Shown here: one piece after another, positions 52,703-59,874 of the stretch
How positions within the stretch are numbered: position 1 is the first letter of the stretch
Layout: every line of letters begins with the position of its first letter
Assembly: GCA_034412795.1 (NCBI GenBank)
Contig: DAOUMD010000016.1
Coordinates: 1 to 64,000, forward strand
Length of the DNA: 64,000 nt
Direction of reading: 5' to 3'
Origin: JAUVPY01 sp034412795
GTDB lineage: Bacteria > Chloroflexota > Anaerolineae > 4572-78 > NAK82
The notes under the pieces: generated by a model
Databases searched by the model: none
What the model was told of the DNA's origin: nothing
The model's input: the letters and a program-made list of their open reading frames with translations, nothing else
Made by a program: the position numbers and the translations under genes

Positions 52703-54028
52703 CTACGCGGCCATAAAGACGTCGCCGCTGAAGTGGGCCACGATGTCATCATCCTTGTGTTTGACTACTGTGTCCAGATCGCCACACACCTTGCGAAGCG
52801 CCTCCGCGTACATCTCCATCAGCTCCTGGCCATTGGGTGGATTGGTGCCGATGATGGCCGTGTAGTCTTCACACAGCGCGGTGGCGACTGGATAATCCTC
52901 CCCACGGTAGGTGACCTCCCTATCATACAGGGGGTTGTTCTTCCACGGGAAGCCCTTGCCGTGGCCGAGCTTGGTCTGGAAGAGGTCCTGGGTCGGCACC
53001 GGCATGATTTGCCACTGGCCGACGGCGACGCCCTCCATGTGCAATGCTTTCTCAAGAGCGATGCGGAATTCACGCGGCGACAGGTCGACGCCCGCCTTTT
53101 TCGGGTCGAAACGTACGATGTACATCCACCACACGTGGGTTCTGTCTGGAGGCACATAAGGGGTTGTGACCCATTCGTACTCACTCAATACATCGGTCAG
53201 CATGGCACAGTTCTTATGGCGGATGGTGTTGTTCTCGTCCAATCGCTGCAACTGGGCGCGGGCGAAGGCAGCCGGCAGCTCCTGGGTTCTGAACATATAA
53301 CCCAGGATGGAGGCGTTGTAGACCCTGAGTTGCGTCTCGTCGTCAATTTCATCTCCGAACATACGCAGCATGTCCCCGCGCATCAAGTAGGTATCGTCGT
53401 CGGTGACGAAGAAACCGCCCTCACCCCCACACAAGTTCTTGGAACTGTTCAGGCTGAAGGCCCCGAAATCGCCAATGGAACCGACTTTCTTGCCCTTGTA
53501 CTCGGCTCCGTGAGCCTGGCAGGCATCTTCAATGACGATCAGGTTGTGCTTCTTGGCGATGGCCATGATCTCGTCCATATCGGCGGGTAGTCCGTGAAGA
53601 TGGACGGGGATGATGGCCTTGGTCCTGTCGGTAATTTTTTCCTCGATCTTGGTGGCGTCGATGTTGAACGTCCTCTCGTCGATGTCGACGAAGATGGGGA
53701 TGGCGTTAGCGTGCAGGATGCATGAGGCAGAGGCCAAAAAGGTGTAGGCCGGGGCGATGACTTCGTCGCCCAGGCCCACCTGGGCGGCTGCCAACGACAT
53801 GTGCAGGGCCGCCGTGCCGCTGTTGGTGGCCAGGCAGTGCTTTCTGCCAACGTATTCTGCCCACTCCTTTTGCAGGGCCACCGTTTCGGGTGCTCCGCCA
53901 CCGCACACAGTCTTATTGTCGAAGACCCGCAGGACAGCTTCCCGATCCCGTTCGTCGATCGGAGGCCACGGTTTGAGTGCCCCCTCAGGAACGGTCCGTT
54001 CTCCACCATCGATGGCTAACTTCTTCAT
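52703..54028 (-). CDS. DegT/DnrJ/EryC1/StrS family PLP aminotransferase
   Basis: 441 residues, fold-type I sugar aminotransferase family. Schiff-base Lys197 (LNSSKNLCGGEGG), Asp168 (VIEDACQAHGA), and TNSGTAALHMSL for cofactor phosphate. Members aminate keto-sugars or keto-cyclitols. AGGAGG precedes the ATG at 54028. Its promoter (54346-54374) shares an extended tract with the promoter at 1.86 kb, hinting at co-regulation with the ROK cluster. Paired with a polyol dehydrogenase it could interconvert an aminocyclitol or amino sugar. Confidence 0.9.
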   Translation of the reverse strand: MKKLAIDGGERTVPEGALKPWPPIDERDREAVLRVFDNKTVCGGGAPETVALQKEWAEYVGRKHCLATNSGTAALHMSLAAAQVGLGDEVIAPAYTFLASASCILHANAIPIFVDIDERTFNIDATKIEEKITDRTKAIIPVHLHGLPADMDEIMAIAKKHNLIVIEDACQAHGAEYKGKKVGSIGDFGAFSLNSSKNLCGGEGGFFVTDDDTYLMRGDMLRMFGDEIDDETQLRVYNASILGYMFRTQELPAAFARAQLQRLDENNTIRHKNCAMLTDVLSEYEWVTTPYVPPDRTHVWWMYIVRFDPKKAGVDLSPREFRIALEKALHMEGVAVGQWQIMPVPTQDLFQTKLGHGKGFPWKNNPLYDREVTYRGEDYPVATALCEDYTAIIGTNPPNGQELMEMYAEALRKVCGDLDTVVKHKDDDIVAHFSGDVFMAA

Positions 54029-54345
54029 TGAGCTTACCTCCTTTGTTTTTTAATCATAGGATTTGTTTGTCTGGCAACGGGGAGGGATCCCCGGAGATCT
54101 ATCGTTGGCTGGGAAAGACAAGACTTGTCCGGCCGGTGCAGCGGTCTTGGGGAGATACCGGAGGGAAGTAAACACGTATGATCTAGTGTCTCGACGTTGC
54201 ACCATCGGAGCCGAGCCATCGCTTCACGTCACGACGCAGAAATACAGATGAAATGTGCGGACTGTCAGGATTGTCTTTATGGGGGGTTCCACAGTTAAAG
54301 GAATAATGCTCTGTGCCGACAAGCTAATTCCTTTCATCAAGAAAT
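54029..54345 (-). other. Leader of the aminotransferase gene
   Basis: About 317 nt between promoter and start codon. The first about 30 nt after the -10 box match the leader at 1884. The rest shows a GGGGATCCCTCCCC-type palindromic patch near 54080-54093 and no coding capacity. Confidence 0.5.
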
Positions 54346-54374
54346 AATATACTACAGGATGGGGGATTTGTCAA
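54346..54374 (-). promoter_or_regulatory. Sigma70-type promoter of the aminotransferase gene
   Basis: On the minus strand TTGACA (54374-54369), 17-bp spacer, TATATT (54351-54346), then ATTTCTTGATGAAAGGAATT. It matches the promoter at 1855 almost base for base downstream of the -10 box. The -35 box lies within the 3' end of the broken phosphotransferase gene. Confidence 0.7.
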
Positions 54375-54999
54375 GAAACTCCGGGGATCGAGCTTGGAGT
54401 GCCTGAGCGAGCCGTTCAGCGCGCCCGACGAGATCGAGAATCTCATCGCGTTTGGCTTTCAAAAACGTAGCTAATTTTACTGCAACGGGGTCATCAAAAG
54501 CGTCATCCTCAACACGCTCCAGAAACGTCTTTACGATTTCGCGCCATTGTGGAGAATATGTCTCCTGCTAGATGCGTCTGATTAGGGCTGGAGGCACTAC
54601 AGCCGAGTGAATGCTTTTGAGGGCCATGCCAAAATCGCCCCAGTGGCGATCCAACAAGTCAACTTCATAACCATTGTGGCCCTCAACAAAAGGATAAAGA
54701 ATCACCTTGAAGGCGTCCAGGCTCGCCCAGAGTTGCCCGGTTTTGGTTGCCAGCGGGGCTATGATTTGCCCGATGCCCTGGTCGCCGAGAAATTTGGGTA
54801 ACGCCACAGAAGTTTCGTCAAAAACGCCGCTTCTTAACTTCAGAAAATACGGCGTTTCATCGTCTGCGACGACGCGATAGACGGCTGTATTCCGATCAGC
54901 TCCGAGAGGAAGAAAAGTGACCTGGACAACATTCAATCCATATTCATCTCGCAAACAAGCGATAATTTTTTCGTCTTGGAGATCAGGTTTTTCAAGCAT
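54352..54999 (-). pseudogene. Aminoglycoside phosphotransferase-like gene, interrupted and truncated
   Basis: The ATG at 54999 starts 143 residues resembling the N-lobe of the APH/choline-kinase family (FLPLGADRNTAVYRV, TPYFLKLRSG, VILYPFVEG, GMALKSIHS). A TAG at 54568-54570 stops it, yet the same frame continues for about 70 more codons (PQWREIVKTFLERV, FLKAKRDEILDLVGRAERLA) in the expected order. The sequence then breaks at RSPEF, just before the catalytic HxD loop should appear, where the promoter tract of the aminotransferase begins. The kinase core is missing, so the product cannot be active. Confidence 0.75.
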
Positions 55000-55424
55000 G
55001 GGTATGTGAGTTTTCCATCTTCATGAGAAACAATCTGTGCTATTTCCCGCTCCAGCTCGTCCAGAGACCGCGTAAACCAGATGGTCAGACACAGGTGGGT
55101 CGCGCCGCGGCTCTACACATGGTTAGCCCGCCCCTCAACCACGCTTGCTTGGGGCGGTAATCCATGTTCATATACTTATCACCTCTCTCCAGCTCGACCA
55201 ACAGATGTCATCCCTTTCGCTTGATGTCGACTCAGTTTCGCATCACCTGGCACTTCAGGGGGGTACATCTTGGCCGCATGTGAGTGGTACATTCACGGGC
55301 GAATATTGACAGCTTCCAAATAGGACGAAATCTCAGTCTGCATATTGTGCCTTCTACTTCAGGAGCGTTGAATCAAACCGCATCACATGCCGAAGCCACC
55401 CCGTTCAGACGGCGCTTCGCGCTC
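55000..55424. other. Gene-free region between the phosphotransferase remnant and the cassette array
   Basis: 425 bp with no convincing gene. It ends with a stem CCGTTCAGA/TCTGAACGG (about 55401-55432) that abuts and partly overlaps the attC-A core box. This is the expected side for an integron attI site or integrase on the lower-coordinate side, but neither is recognisable. Confidence 0.5.
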
Positions 55425-55551
55425 TCTGAACGGTCGCGAGCTCAGCGGCCCGCCTTTCTACGCCCAACCATTATGGCCATTCTGCCTGGTGGACGCGCCA
55501 ATCAGGTTGACCGTCCCGCTCACAGGGTCCGCTGCAGTGAGTTGGTTATGC
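55425..55551 (-). other. attC-like recombination site A
   Basis: Read on the minus strand: core box GCATAAC, spacer, arm CTGCAGCGGACC, about 70-nt variable region, arm GGGCCGCTGAGC, spacer, GTTCAGA. The arms pair except for one extra G in the first (GCAGCGG against CAGCGG), the extrahelical base typical of attC sites. The TAA stop of the upstream 208-residue gene lies inside the core box. About 127 bp. Confidence 0.7.
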
Positions 55552-56172
55552 TGAAACGCTTTCGATCTTCTTGCCATCCTGTGAGATCCTTAGAGAGAAA
55601 GTGACGGAAACCGGATCTCCGCTTGGTGACTTCCCTATCTCAACATCAACTATAGGTATCCGCAACCCTGATCGAGTCAGTTTTTCCCTTAGAGTGTCGC
55701 TAATCTTGCTATCTGGAATATGAGGAGCGATAGACGCAAAAGCCTTTAGGATTTGCTTTGCCAGTTCGATAAACATCCACTTCTTCCCTGCTTGTTCATA
55801 CTGAACCCTCTCTATTGATAGGTGTGCTGCTTGTTTATTGGCCTTTGTAAGTGTTTGTTGGAGATCTGGAGAAATCGGAGGAAGATGATTATTGATAACG
55901 TCAGTGTCAACGTAATCTTCAAGGACAATATCTGTAGCAAAGTCCCTTCCCATCGATCGCGAATAGAGGAAATTGATTAGATTTCGAGCGTGGAGTGCAA
56001 AGCTATTTAGTAGGCCGTTGTTTATTGCCCAAGGCAAATATCCCTCAGCCTTATATATGGTCAAGAAAGCGAGAATGCCTGCTGACCAGGTGAGCATATC
56101 GATCTCGTATTGAAGATGCTCATCCGCATAATGCAACAGGTCGCTATCTGAAAGCGAATTTGGCGGCTTCAT
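55546..56172 (-). CDS. Hypothetical protein, cassette-encoded
   Basis: 208 residues from ATG 56172, 5 bp after GGAGG (a TTG at 56190 is in frame but overlaps that binding site). Not recognised. The first half is helical with a moderately hydrophobic stretch (WSAGILAFLTIYKAEGYLPW) and a segment SFALHARNLINFLY seen in diverse small helical proteins; the last about 40 residues look like beta strands (VDVEIGKSPSGDPVSVTFSL). No signal peptide. Flanked by attC-like sites on both sides, so it is a single-gene cassette. Confidence 0.75.
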   Translation of the reverse strand: MKPPNSLSDSDLLHYADEHLQYEIDMLTWSAGILAFLTIYKAEGYLPWAINNGLLNSFALHARNLINFLYSRSMGRDFATDIVLEDYVDTDVINNHLPPISPDLQQTLTKANKQAAHLSIERVQYEQAGKKWMFIELAKQILKAFASIAPHIPDSKISDTLREKLTRSGLRIPIVDVEIGKSPSGDPVSVTFSLRISQDGKKIESVSA

Positions 56173-56202
56173 TGCTACCTCCTTCCTCAAGGCACTGTGT
56201 CG

Positions 56203-56323
56203 GCATAACGCCCAAGCTCAGCGGCCCGCAAGATGGGTAACAACTTCAAGCAAGTGACCCACGCATTGTGCCAATCATTGTGAGAGCCCAGCCCTTGGGG
56301 TCCGCTGCAGCGATGGATTAGGG
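56203..56323 (-). other. attC-like recombination site B
   Basis: Minus strand: CCCTAAT core box, CGCTGCAGCGGACC arm, about 65-nt variable region, GGGCCGCTGAGC arm, spacer TTGGGC, then GTTATGC core box. The single extra G in the first arm is again present. It lies 12 bp after the DUF3800 gene stop, and its last core box begins the next cassette 30 bp before its start codon. About 121 bp, same orientation as site A. Confidence 0.75.
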
Positions 56324-56335
56324 CGTGACCTTACA

Positions 56336-57466
56336 CTAAAGCGAAATATGAACTACCATGTCACTAACTTGGTCATTAGGTTCAAAAGAAGCATCAACGT
56401 TAATACCTTCGAGAAAGAATCTGGCAAACTCATCTTTGTGGTTGTACTGTGTTCCTGGTTGGTTCAAAATGCGATTTGCGCTCGCTGTGAATAAATCAGC
56501 AACCTGTAAGAAGATATTACTGTGAGAATCAGCGCATCGTACTTCATCAATGTGAAGCTCACCGTCAAAGCGTGATACAGAAGCCCGCTTCAGACGGTCA
56601 TCCAAATCGGCAGTCAACAAACTGTCATATCCTTCTTCCTCTGAGTCCTTCCAGACCTGCAATAGTCGTGGTAGTGGAGCTCTACCCGTTTCGTCTTCGG
56701 TTTCTACACCTCGGATCAACAGATGGTAAAACAGTTGCTGCAAAGCAACTTGCTTATTCTGAATACCAGCCGTTGGCACAGTCACTAGTTTGAAACTGAC
56801 AGTAGGTGCTTCCTCCAAAAAAAGCGTTATCATTTCCTTATAAGTTGTTAAGTCACCCCTGTTCATATGTGAGAAGTGAAACTCTTTGGTGAAACCAACT
56901 TCCTCCATGAAATCGAGAATCTTCTTGTTTAGTGTAAAGATGGGATATCCTCCTCCAAGGAACCAAACACTCCCAACAATGAGTTGACTAGCATTCTTTC
57001 CACTCTCATCCATATAAACAACGAGTGTGGGATAACCAACAGGTTTGTCTTCAAGGGCTTTTTCCTTTTCCTCTTCTGAGAGGGTACCACGTTTCTCGCG
57101 TATTTCGGAGCTGGCAATGAAAAGTTTGTATGTGTTCTGGATTCGTGCTCGCTCACGGGCTATAGATGTCAGACGAGTCAAACGATAGAGCTCATCAGGT
57201 TTAATAGAGTAGCCATTGTATATATGAGACTCAAAGGTTTCCCAAAGCTTAAGTTGCAGGGCAATGTCCGAATTCCTTGTTTCAGGATGGTGATTGAGAA
57301 TCCAGGCGACTTTGTCCCGCAAAGTATTGACAGTGGCGGAAGATATGTGATTAAGAAGTCGCTGGCGTTCTTCCTCGTGCTGTGCTTCTTTTTGCTCTTC
57401 CTCAGACAAAGCTTCCTGAGATTCCTCAGATTGAGAATCTAGGAAATCAAATATGGATTGTTGCAT
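56336..57466 (-). CDS. DUF3800 domain protein with N-terminal extension, cassette-encoded
   Basis: 376 residues. The DUF3800 part (about 145-350) starts VVYMDESGKN, has HFSHMNRGDL in the middle, and ends with DSHSNIFLQVADLFTASANR; the acidic residues of these blocks form a putative RNase H-like metal site. The first about 140 residues are Glu-rich and helical (EEEQKEAQHEEERQRLL) and not part of the usual domain. DUF3800 proteins are common in mobile and defence-related loci; the function is unproven. It is bounded by attC-like site B and a GTTAGGC box. Confidence 0.85.
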   Translation of the reverse strand: MQQSIFDFLDSQSEESQEALSEEEQKEAQHEEERQRLLNHISSATVNTLRDKVAWILNHHPETRNSDIALQLKLWETFESHIYNGYSIKPDELYRLTRLTSIARERARIQNTYKLFIASSEIREKRGTLSEEEKEKALEDKPVGYPTLVVYMDESGKNASQLIVGSVWFLGGGYPIFTLNKKILDFMEEVGFTKEFHFSHMNRGDLTTYKEMITLFLEEAPTVSFKLVTVPTAGIQNKQVALQQLFYHLLIRGVETEDETGRAPLPRLLQVWKDSEEEGYDSLLTADLDDRLKRASVSRFDGELHIDEVRCADSHSNIFLQVADLFTASANRILNQPGTQYNHKDEFARFFLEGINVDASFEPNDQVSDMVVHISL

Positions 57467-57490
57467 TCCTGGTCCCTCTTGATTGTGCGG

Positions 57491-57497
57491 CCTAACG
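57491..57497 (-). other. Degenerate attC end (core box GTTAGGC)
   Basis: Minus strand GTTAGGC, the consensus attC core box, 25 bp before the DUF3800 start codon and preceded by CGCCTGAC. A short arm CGTCAG/CTGACG lies upstream, but a full two-arm site is not visible, so this may be a shortened or eroded attC. Confidence 0.45.
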
Positions 57498-57553
57498 TCA
57501 GGCGCTTCCCAAAGATATGTCTGACGATTTTAACAATTACCTTGCTCTCTATT

Positions 57554-58057
57554 TTAGGATGACTGAAGCTTTGCCAATTCTGTGGCTCCCAGCGTCTTCC
57601 CCAAGTTTCGCAGGTTTGAGGATAACCTTACAAGAGGCGCAGCTGCTGCTTGACTGAATGGTCGTAGGAGACTTGCTAGGAGTTCCAATATCCAGACAAT
57701 AATGGCTGCCAACGCCAGTATAGTCTTTCCCCGTACGTAGATACGTAGGCGGATGAGTGAAAAGAGGAACCGTCCATAGAATTTAGCAGGGAGAATTAGC
57801 CAAACGAAACTTTCCGTGATCGCAGCAAGTATGAGTAGGCCAGACATGACAAGTAAGCAAATTATAAGCGCTAGCGGTTGTGGCAAATCCATAAGTAGAA
57901 ATACGATGTACAACATGGTTCCCAGGAAGATGGTTATCAGCAGGTTTAGACCAACCTGAACATTTCTTACAATAACATCGACAATCCAACTGGCCAGGTT
58001 GCCTCCAGAGTTCAATGTCCACATAAACAATTTGTCGGGCATTTTCATAGGGCTCAT
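57554..58057 (-). CDS. Hypothetical membrane protein
   Basis: 167 residues. Three or four hydrophobic segments (about 20-45, 47-80 and 108-130), with a basic loop LIRLRIYVRGK. Not recognised. Its ATG overlaps the stop of the upstream small membrane gene by 4 bp, so the two are translated together and probably interact. Lower in GC than neighbours outside the array. Confidence 0.7.
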   Translation of the reverse strand: MSPMKMPDKLFMWTLNSGGNLASWIVDVIVRNVQVGLNLLITIFLGTMLYIVFLLMDLPQPLALIICLLVMSGLLILAAITESFVWLILPAKFYGRFLFSLIRLRIYVRGKTILALAAIIVWILELLASLLRPFSQAAAAPLVRLSSNLRNLGKTLGATELAKLQSS

Positions 58058-58371
58058 GGGTTGATTTCCTCTTCATGAACCTCGAAGAACAGAAGCCGTA
58101 CAATATGAATACAGTAGTAAATGAGAATAGCCAGCGCAGAAAGTATTTGAATACCTTCGATAATAGTTGCTACAAGAGGAATCCTTTCGATTTCTTCGTG
58201 GAATAGAATAACTGCTTGCTGTATGAGCCAATGATCAAGTCTGAGGAAGATCCAAAATACGACCCCTGCTTCGAAGATAAGGGAAGCAGTGCGGACTATA
58301 TTCCTTGCGCGTTTCTGGAGTACAGTTCCAATGTAAGATCTAAGAGTCGTTTGAGATTGACCTCGTTTCAT
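58054..58371 (-). CDS. Hypothetical small membrane protein
   Basis: 105 residues: basic N terminus (RGQSQTTLRSYIGTVLQKRA), one hydrophobic segment near 30-45 and a second near 67-95, acidic tail EVHEEEINP. Not recognised. First gene of a two-gene unit; a GTTAGGC core box lies 45 bp upstream. Confidence 0.65.
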   Translation of the reverse strand: MKRGQSQTTLRSYIGTVLQKRARNIVRTASLIFEAGVVFWIFLRLDHWLIQQAVILFHEEIERIPLVATIIEGIQILSALAILIYYCIHIVRLLFFEVHEEEINP

Positions 58372-58415
58372 TGTTTTTAGAATCCTGGTTTAATCTAGGG
58401 CATACAGCGACAGTG

Positions 58416-58454
58416 GCCTAACTACTGATTCTACGACAATTTTGTCGCAGAATC
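58416..58454 (-). other. attC-like hairpin with GTTAGGC core box
   Basis: Minus strand arms GATTCTGCGACA/TGTCGTAGAATC (one mismatch, 4-nt loop), then AGTA and GTTAGGC. It resembles a short attC of the kind with a minimal variable loop, although the matching first core box is not clear. It marks the probable outer edge of the cassette array. Confidence 0.45.
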
Positions 58455-58642
58455 CCCAGTATGTGACAAACCCTGGTGTCGCTTATTCTACCAAATAATA
58501 TATCATACTTTTTCGACCGTTTCAACACTTTTTCAGACTTTTTGCGACGCAGCTCCCTGATTTGAGGCTAACTGTAACGCTCCCGTCGCATGGCCGCCAG
58601 CCTGGGACGGGCGCTCGTCATTGCAGAAAGAGGCGGGGCGTT

Positions 58643-58670
58643 TTGGTGTTATCCTAGCGCGTGGTATAAT
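58643..58670 (+). promoter_or_regulatory. Promoter of the UroD/MttB/SMP-30 operon
   Basis: TTGGTG (58643-58648), 16-bp spacer, TATAAT (58665-58670), about 100 bp before the UroD methyltransferase start. The remaining part of the 58455-58775 gap shows no gene. Confidence 0.6.
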
Positions 58671-58775
58671 CTGCGGAATGAGCAATTTGGGGGTTCCCTT
58701 CCCCAATCTACCAGTTTACCAGCCTACCATCCTCTTGCCGACCTGGATCCTCAAAGCCCATCAGGAGAGCCCACT

Positions 58776-59819
58776 ATGCCTGAAATGACCTCATTCGAGC
58801 GCTGCATAACCGTTTTGACGGGCGGCATCCCCGACCGGGTACCGGTCTGCCTGGAGAATTTCCAGCACGCCGCCGCCGTGGCTGGCTACACCCTGCGCGA
58901 ATACTGCCTGGACGGCGAGAAGATGGCCGCCGCGCAAATCGCCGCCTGGCAGAAGTTCGGCCACGACATGATTGACATGGAAAACGGGGTGGCGACGCTG
59001 GCGGGGGCGGTCGGGTGCGAAGTGCGCTATACTGATGACGCCCCGCCCTGGATCACCCGCCCCGTGCTAGAACGCATCGAGGATATTGATCAGCTCAAAC
59101 CTATTGATCCCTATCAAGATGGTACGCTGCCGGAGGTGATCAAGGCCACGCGCATCCTGGCCAGGGAATTGGGGAAGCACGTGTGTCTGCTGGTCGAAGC
59201 CGATCAAGGCCCATTTGACCTGGCTTGCCAGATCATGGACCTCCAGGAATTGCTGATCACCCTGCTCGATCCTGATAAGGAAGAGTGGGTTCACAAGTTA
59301 TTGGCATACGCCTCTGAACAGATGCTGAGCTATGCCCGGGCGCTGATCGAAGCCGGAGCTCACCTGACGATGATGGGGGAATCGACCGGTGGGCCGGATG
59401 TCTGTTCGCCGGCCATTTACCGTCGCTTCGCTTTTCCTTACGAGCAGCGCCTGGTCGAAACCTTGCGCGCCGAGGGCAAGGAGATCGGCATGCACATTTG
59501 TGGGAATGTGACACCCATCATTGAGTCGATGGTGGCTAGCGGCGCTATCTTTTTGCAGGTTGACTACAAAATTGACCATGCCGCCTGCAAGCGAGCTGCG
59601 CGGGGCAAGACCACGTTGATCGGCACGCTGGATCCCAGCGGCGTCATGGCGCGGGGCACAGTGGAAGACGTAATCCAGGCCGCCCGTTACGACATCCAAT
59701 ACTTGTCGGAAGGGGGCGGGTTTATCCTCAGCCCGGGCTGTACCTTGCCTTATACCACGCCGGATGAAAATGTCGCTGCGTTGGTTGAGACAGCTAAGCG
59801 GTACGGCCAATATCATTAA
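58776..59819 (+). CDS. Uroporphyrinogen decarboxylase-fold methyltransferase (MtaA/MtbA type)
   Basis: 347 residues. Complete zinc triad of methylcobamide:thiol methyltransferases: His240 and Cys242 (MHICGNV) and Cys322 (SPGCTLP). AGGAG 8 bp upstream supports ATG 58776; longer in-frame starts run into the promoter. It is followed by an MttB-family gene, the standard partner class in methylamine and betaine demethylation. The corrinoid protein that should link them is not in this window. Confidence 0.85.
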   Translation: MPEMTSFERCITVLTGGIPDRVPVCLENFQHAAAVAGYTLREYCLDGEKMAAAQIAAWQKFGHDMIDMENGVATLAGAVGCEVRYTDDAPPWITRPVLERIEDIDQLKPIDPYQDGTLPEVIKATRILARELGKHVCLLVEADQGPFDLACQIMDLQELLITLLDPDKEEWVHKLLAYASEQMLSYARALIEAGAHLTMMGESTGGPDVCSPAIYRRFAFPYEQRLVETLRAEGKEIGMHICGNVTPIIESMVASGAIFLQVDYKIDHAACKRAARGKTTLIGTLDPSGVMARGTVEDVIQAARYDIQYLSEGGGFILSPGCTLPYTTPDENVAALVETAKRYGQYH

Positions 59820-59831
59820 TGCCGGATGAAG

Positions 59832-59861
59832 GACCTTAAGATTTACATAATCTTAAAGGTC
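59832..59861 (+). terminator. Intercistronic stem between UroD and MttB genes
   Basis: GACCTTAAGATT paired with AATCTTAAAGGTC (one bulge), 5-nt loop, no T-tract. Possibly modulates the UroD/MttB ratio. Confidence 0.45.
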
Positions 59862-59874
59862 TGAGTAACTATGA

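Larger units (their letters stand above)
55425..58422 (-). mobile_element. Probable integron gene-cassette cluster without integrase
   Basis: Four minus-strand genes of unknown or poorly known function, lower in GC than the flanks by eye. They are separated by two attC-like sites (55425-55551 and 56203-56323) and bounded by two GTTAGGC core boxes (57491-57497, 58416-58422). The attC-like sites lie directly downstream of a gene in the same orientation, the hallmark of cassette arrays. No tyrosine-recombinase integrase is in the window, so this would be a CALIN-type cluster. Confidence 0.65.

Noticed and set aside
52271..53590. 439-codon frame on the plus strand
   Set aside because: Antisense to the Zn-dehydrogenase and DegT aminotransferase genes, both of which have complete active-site motifs.
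55284..55604. 106-codon plus-strand frame over attC-like site A
   Set aside because: It runs across the recombination-site arms in the direction opposite to the array genes and has no ribosome binding site.
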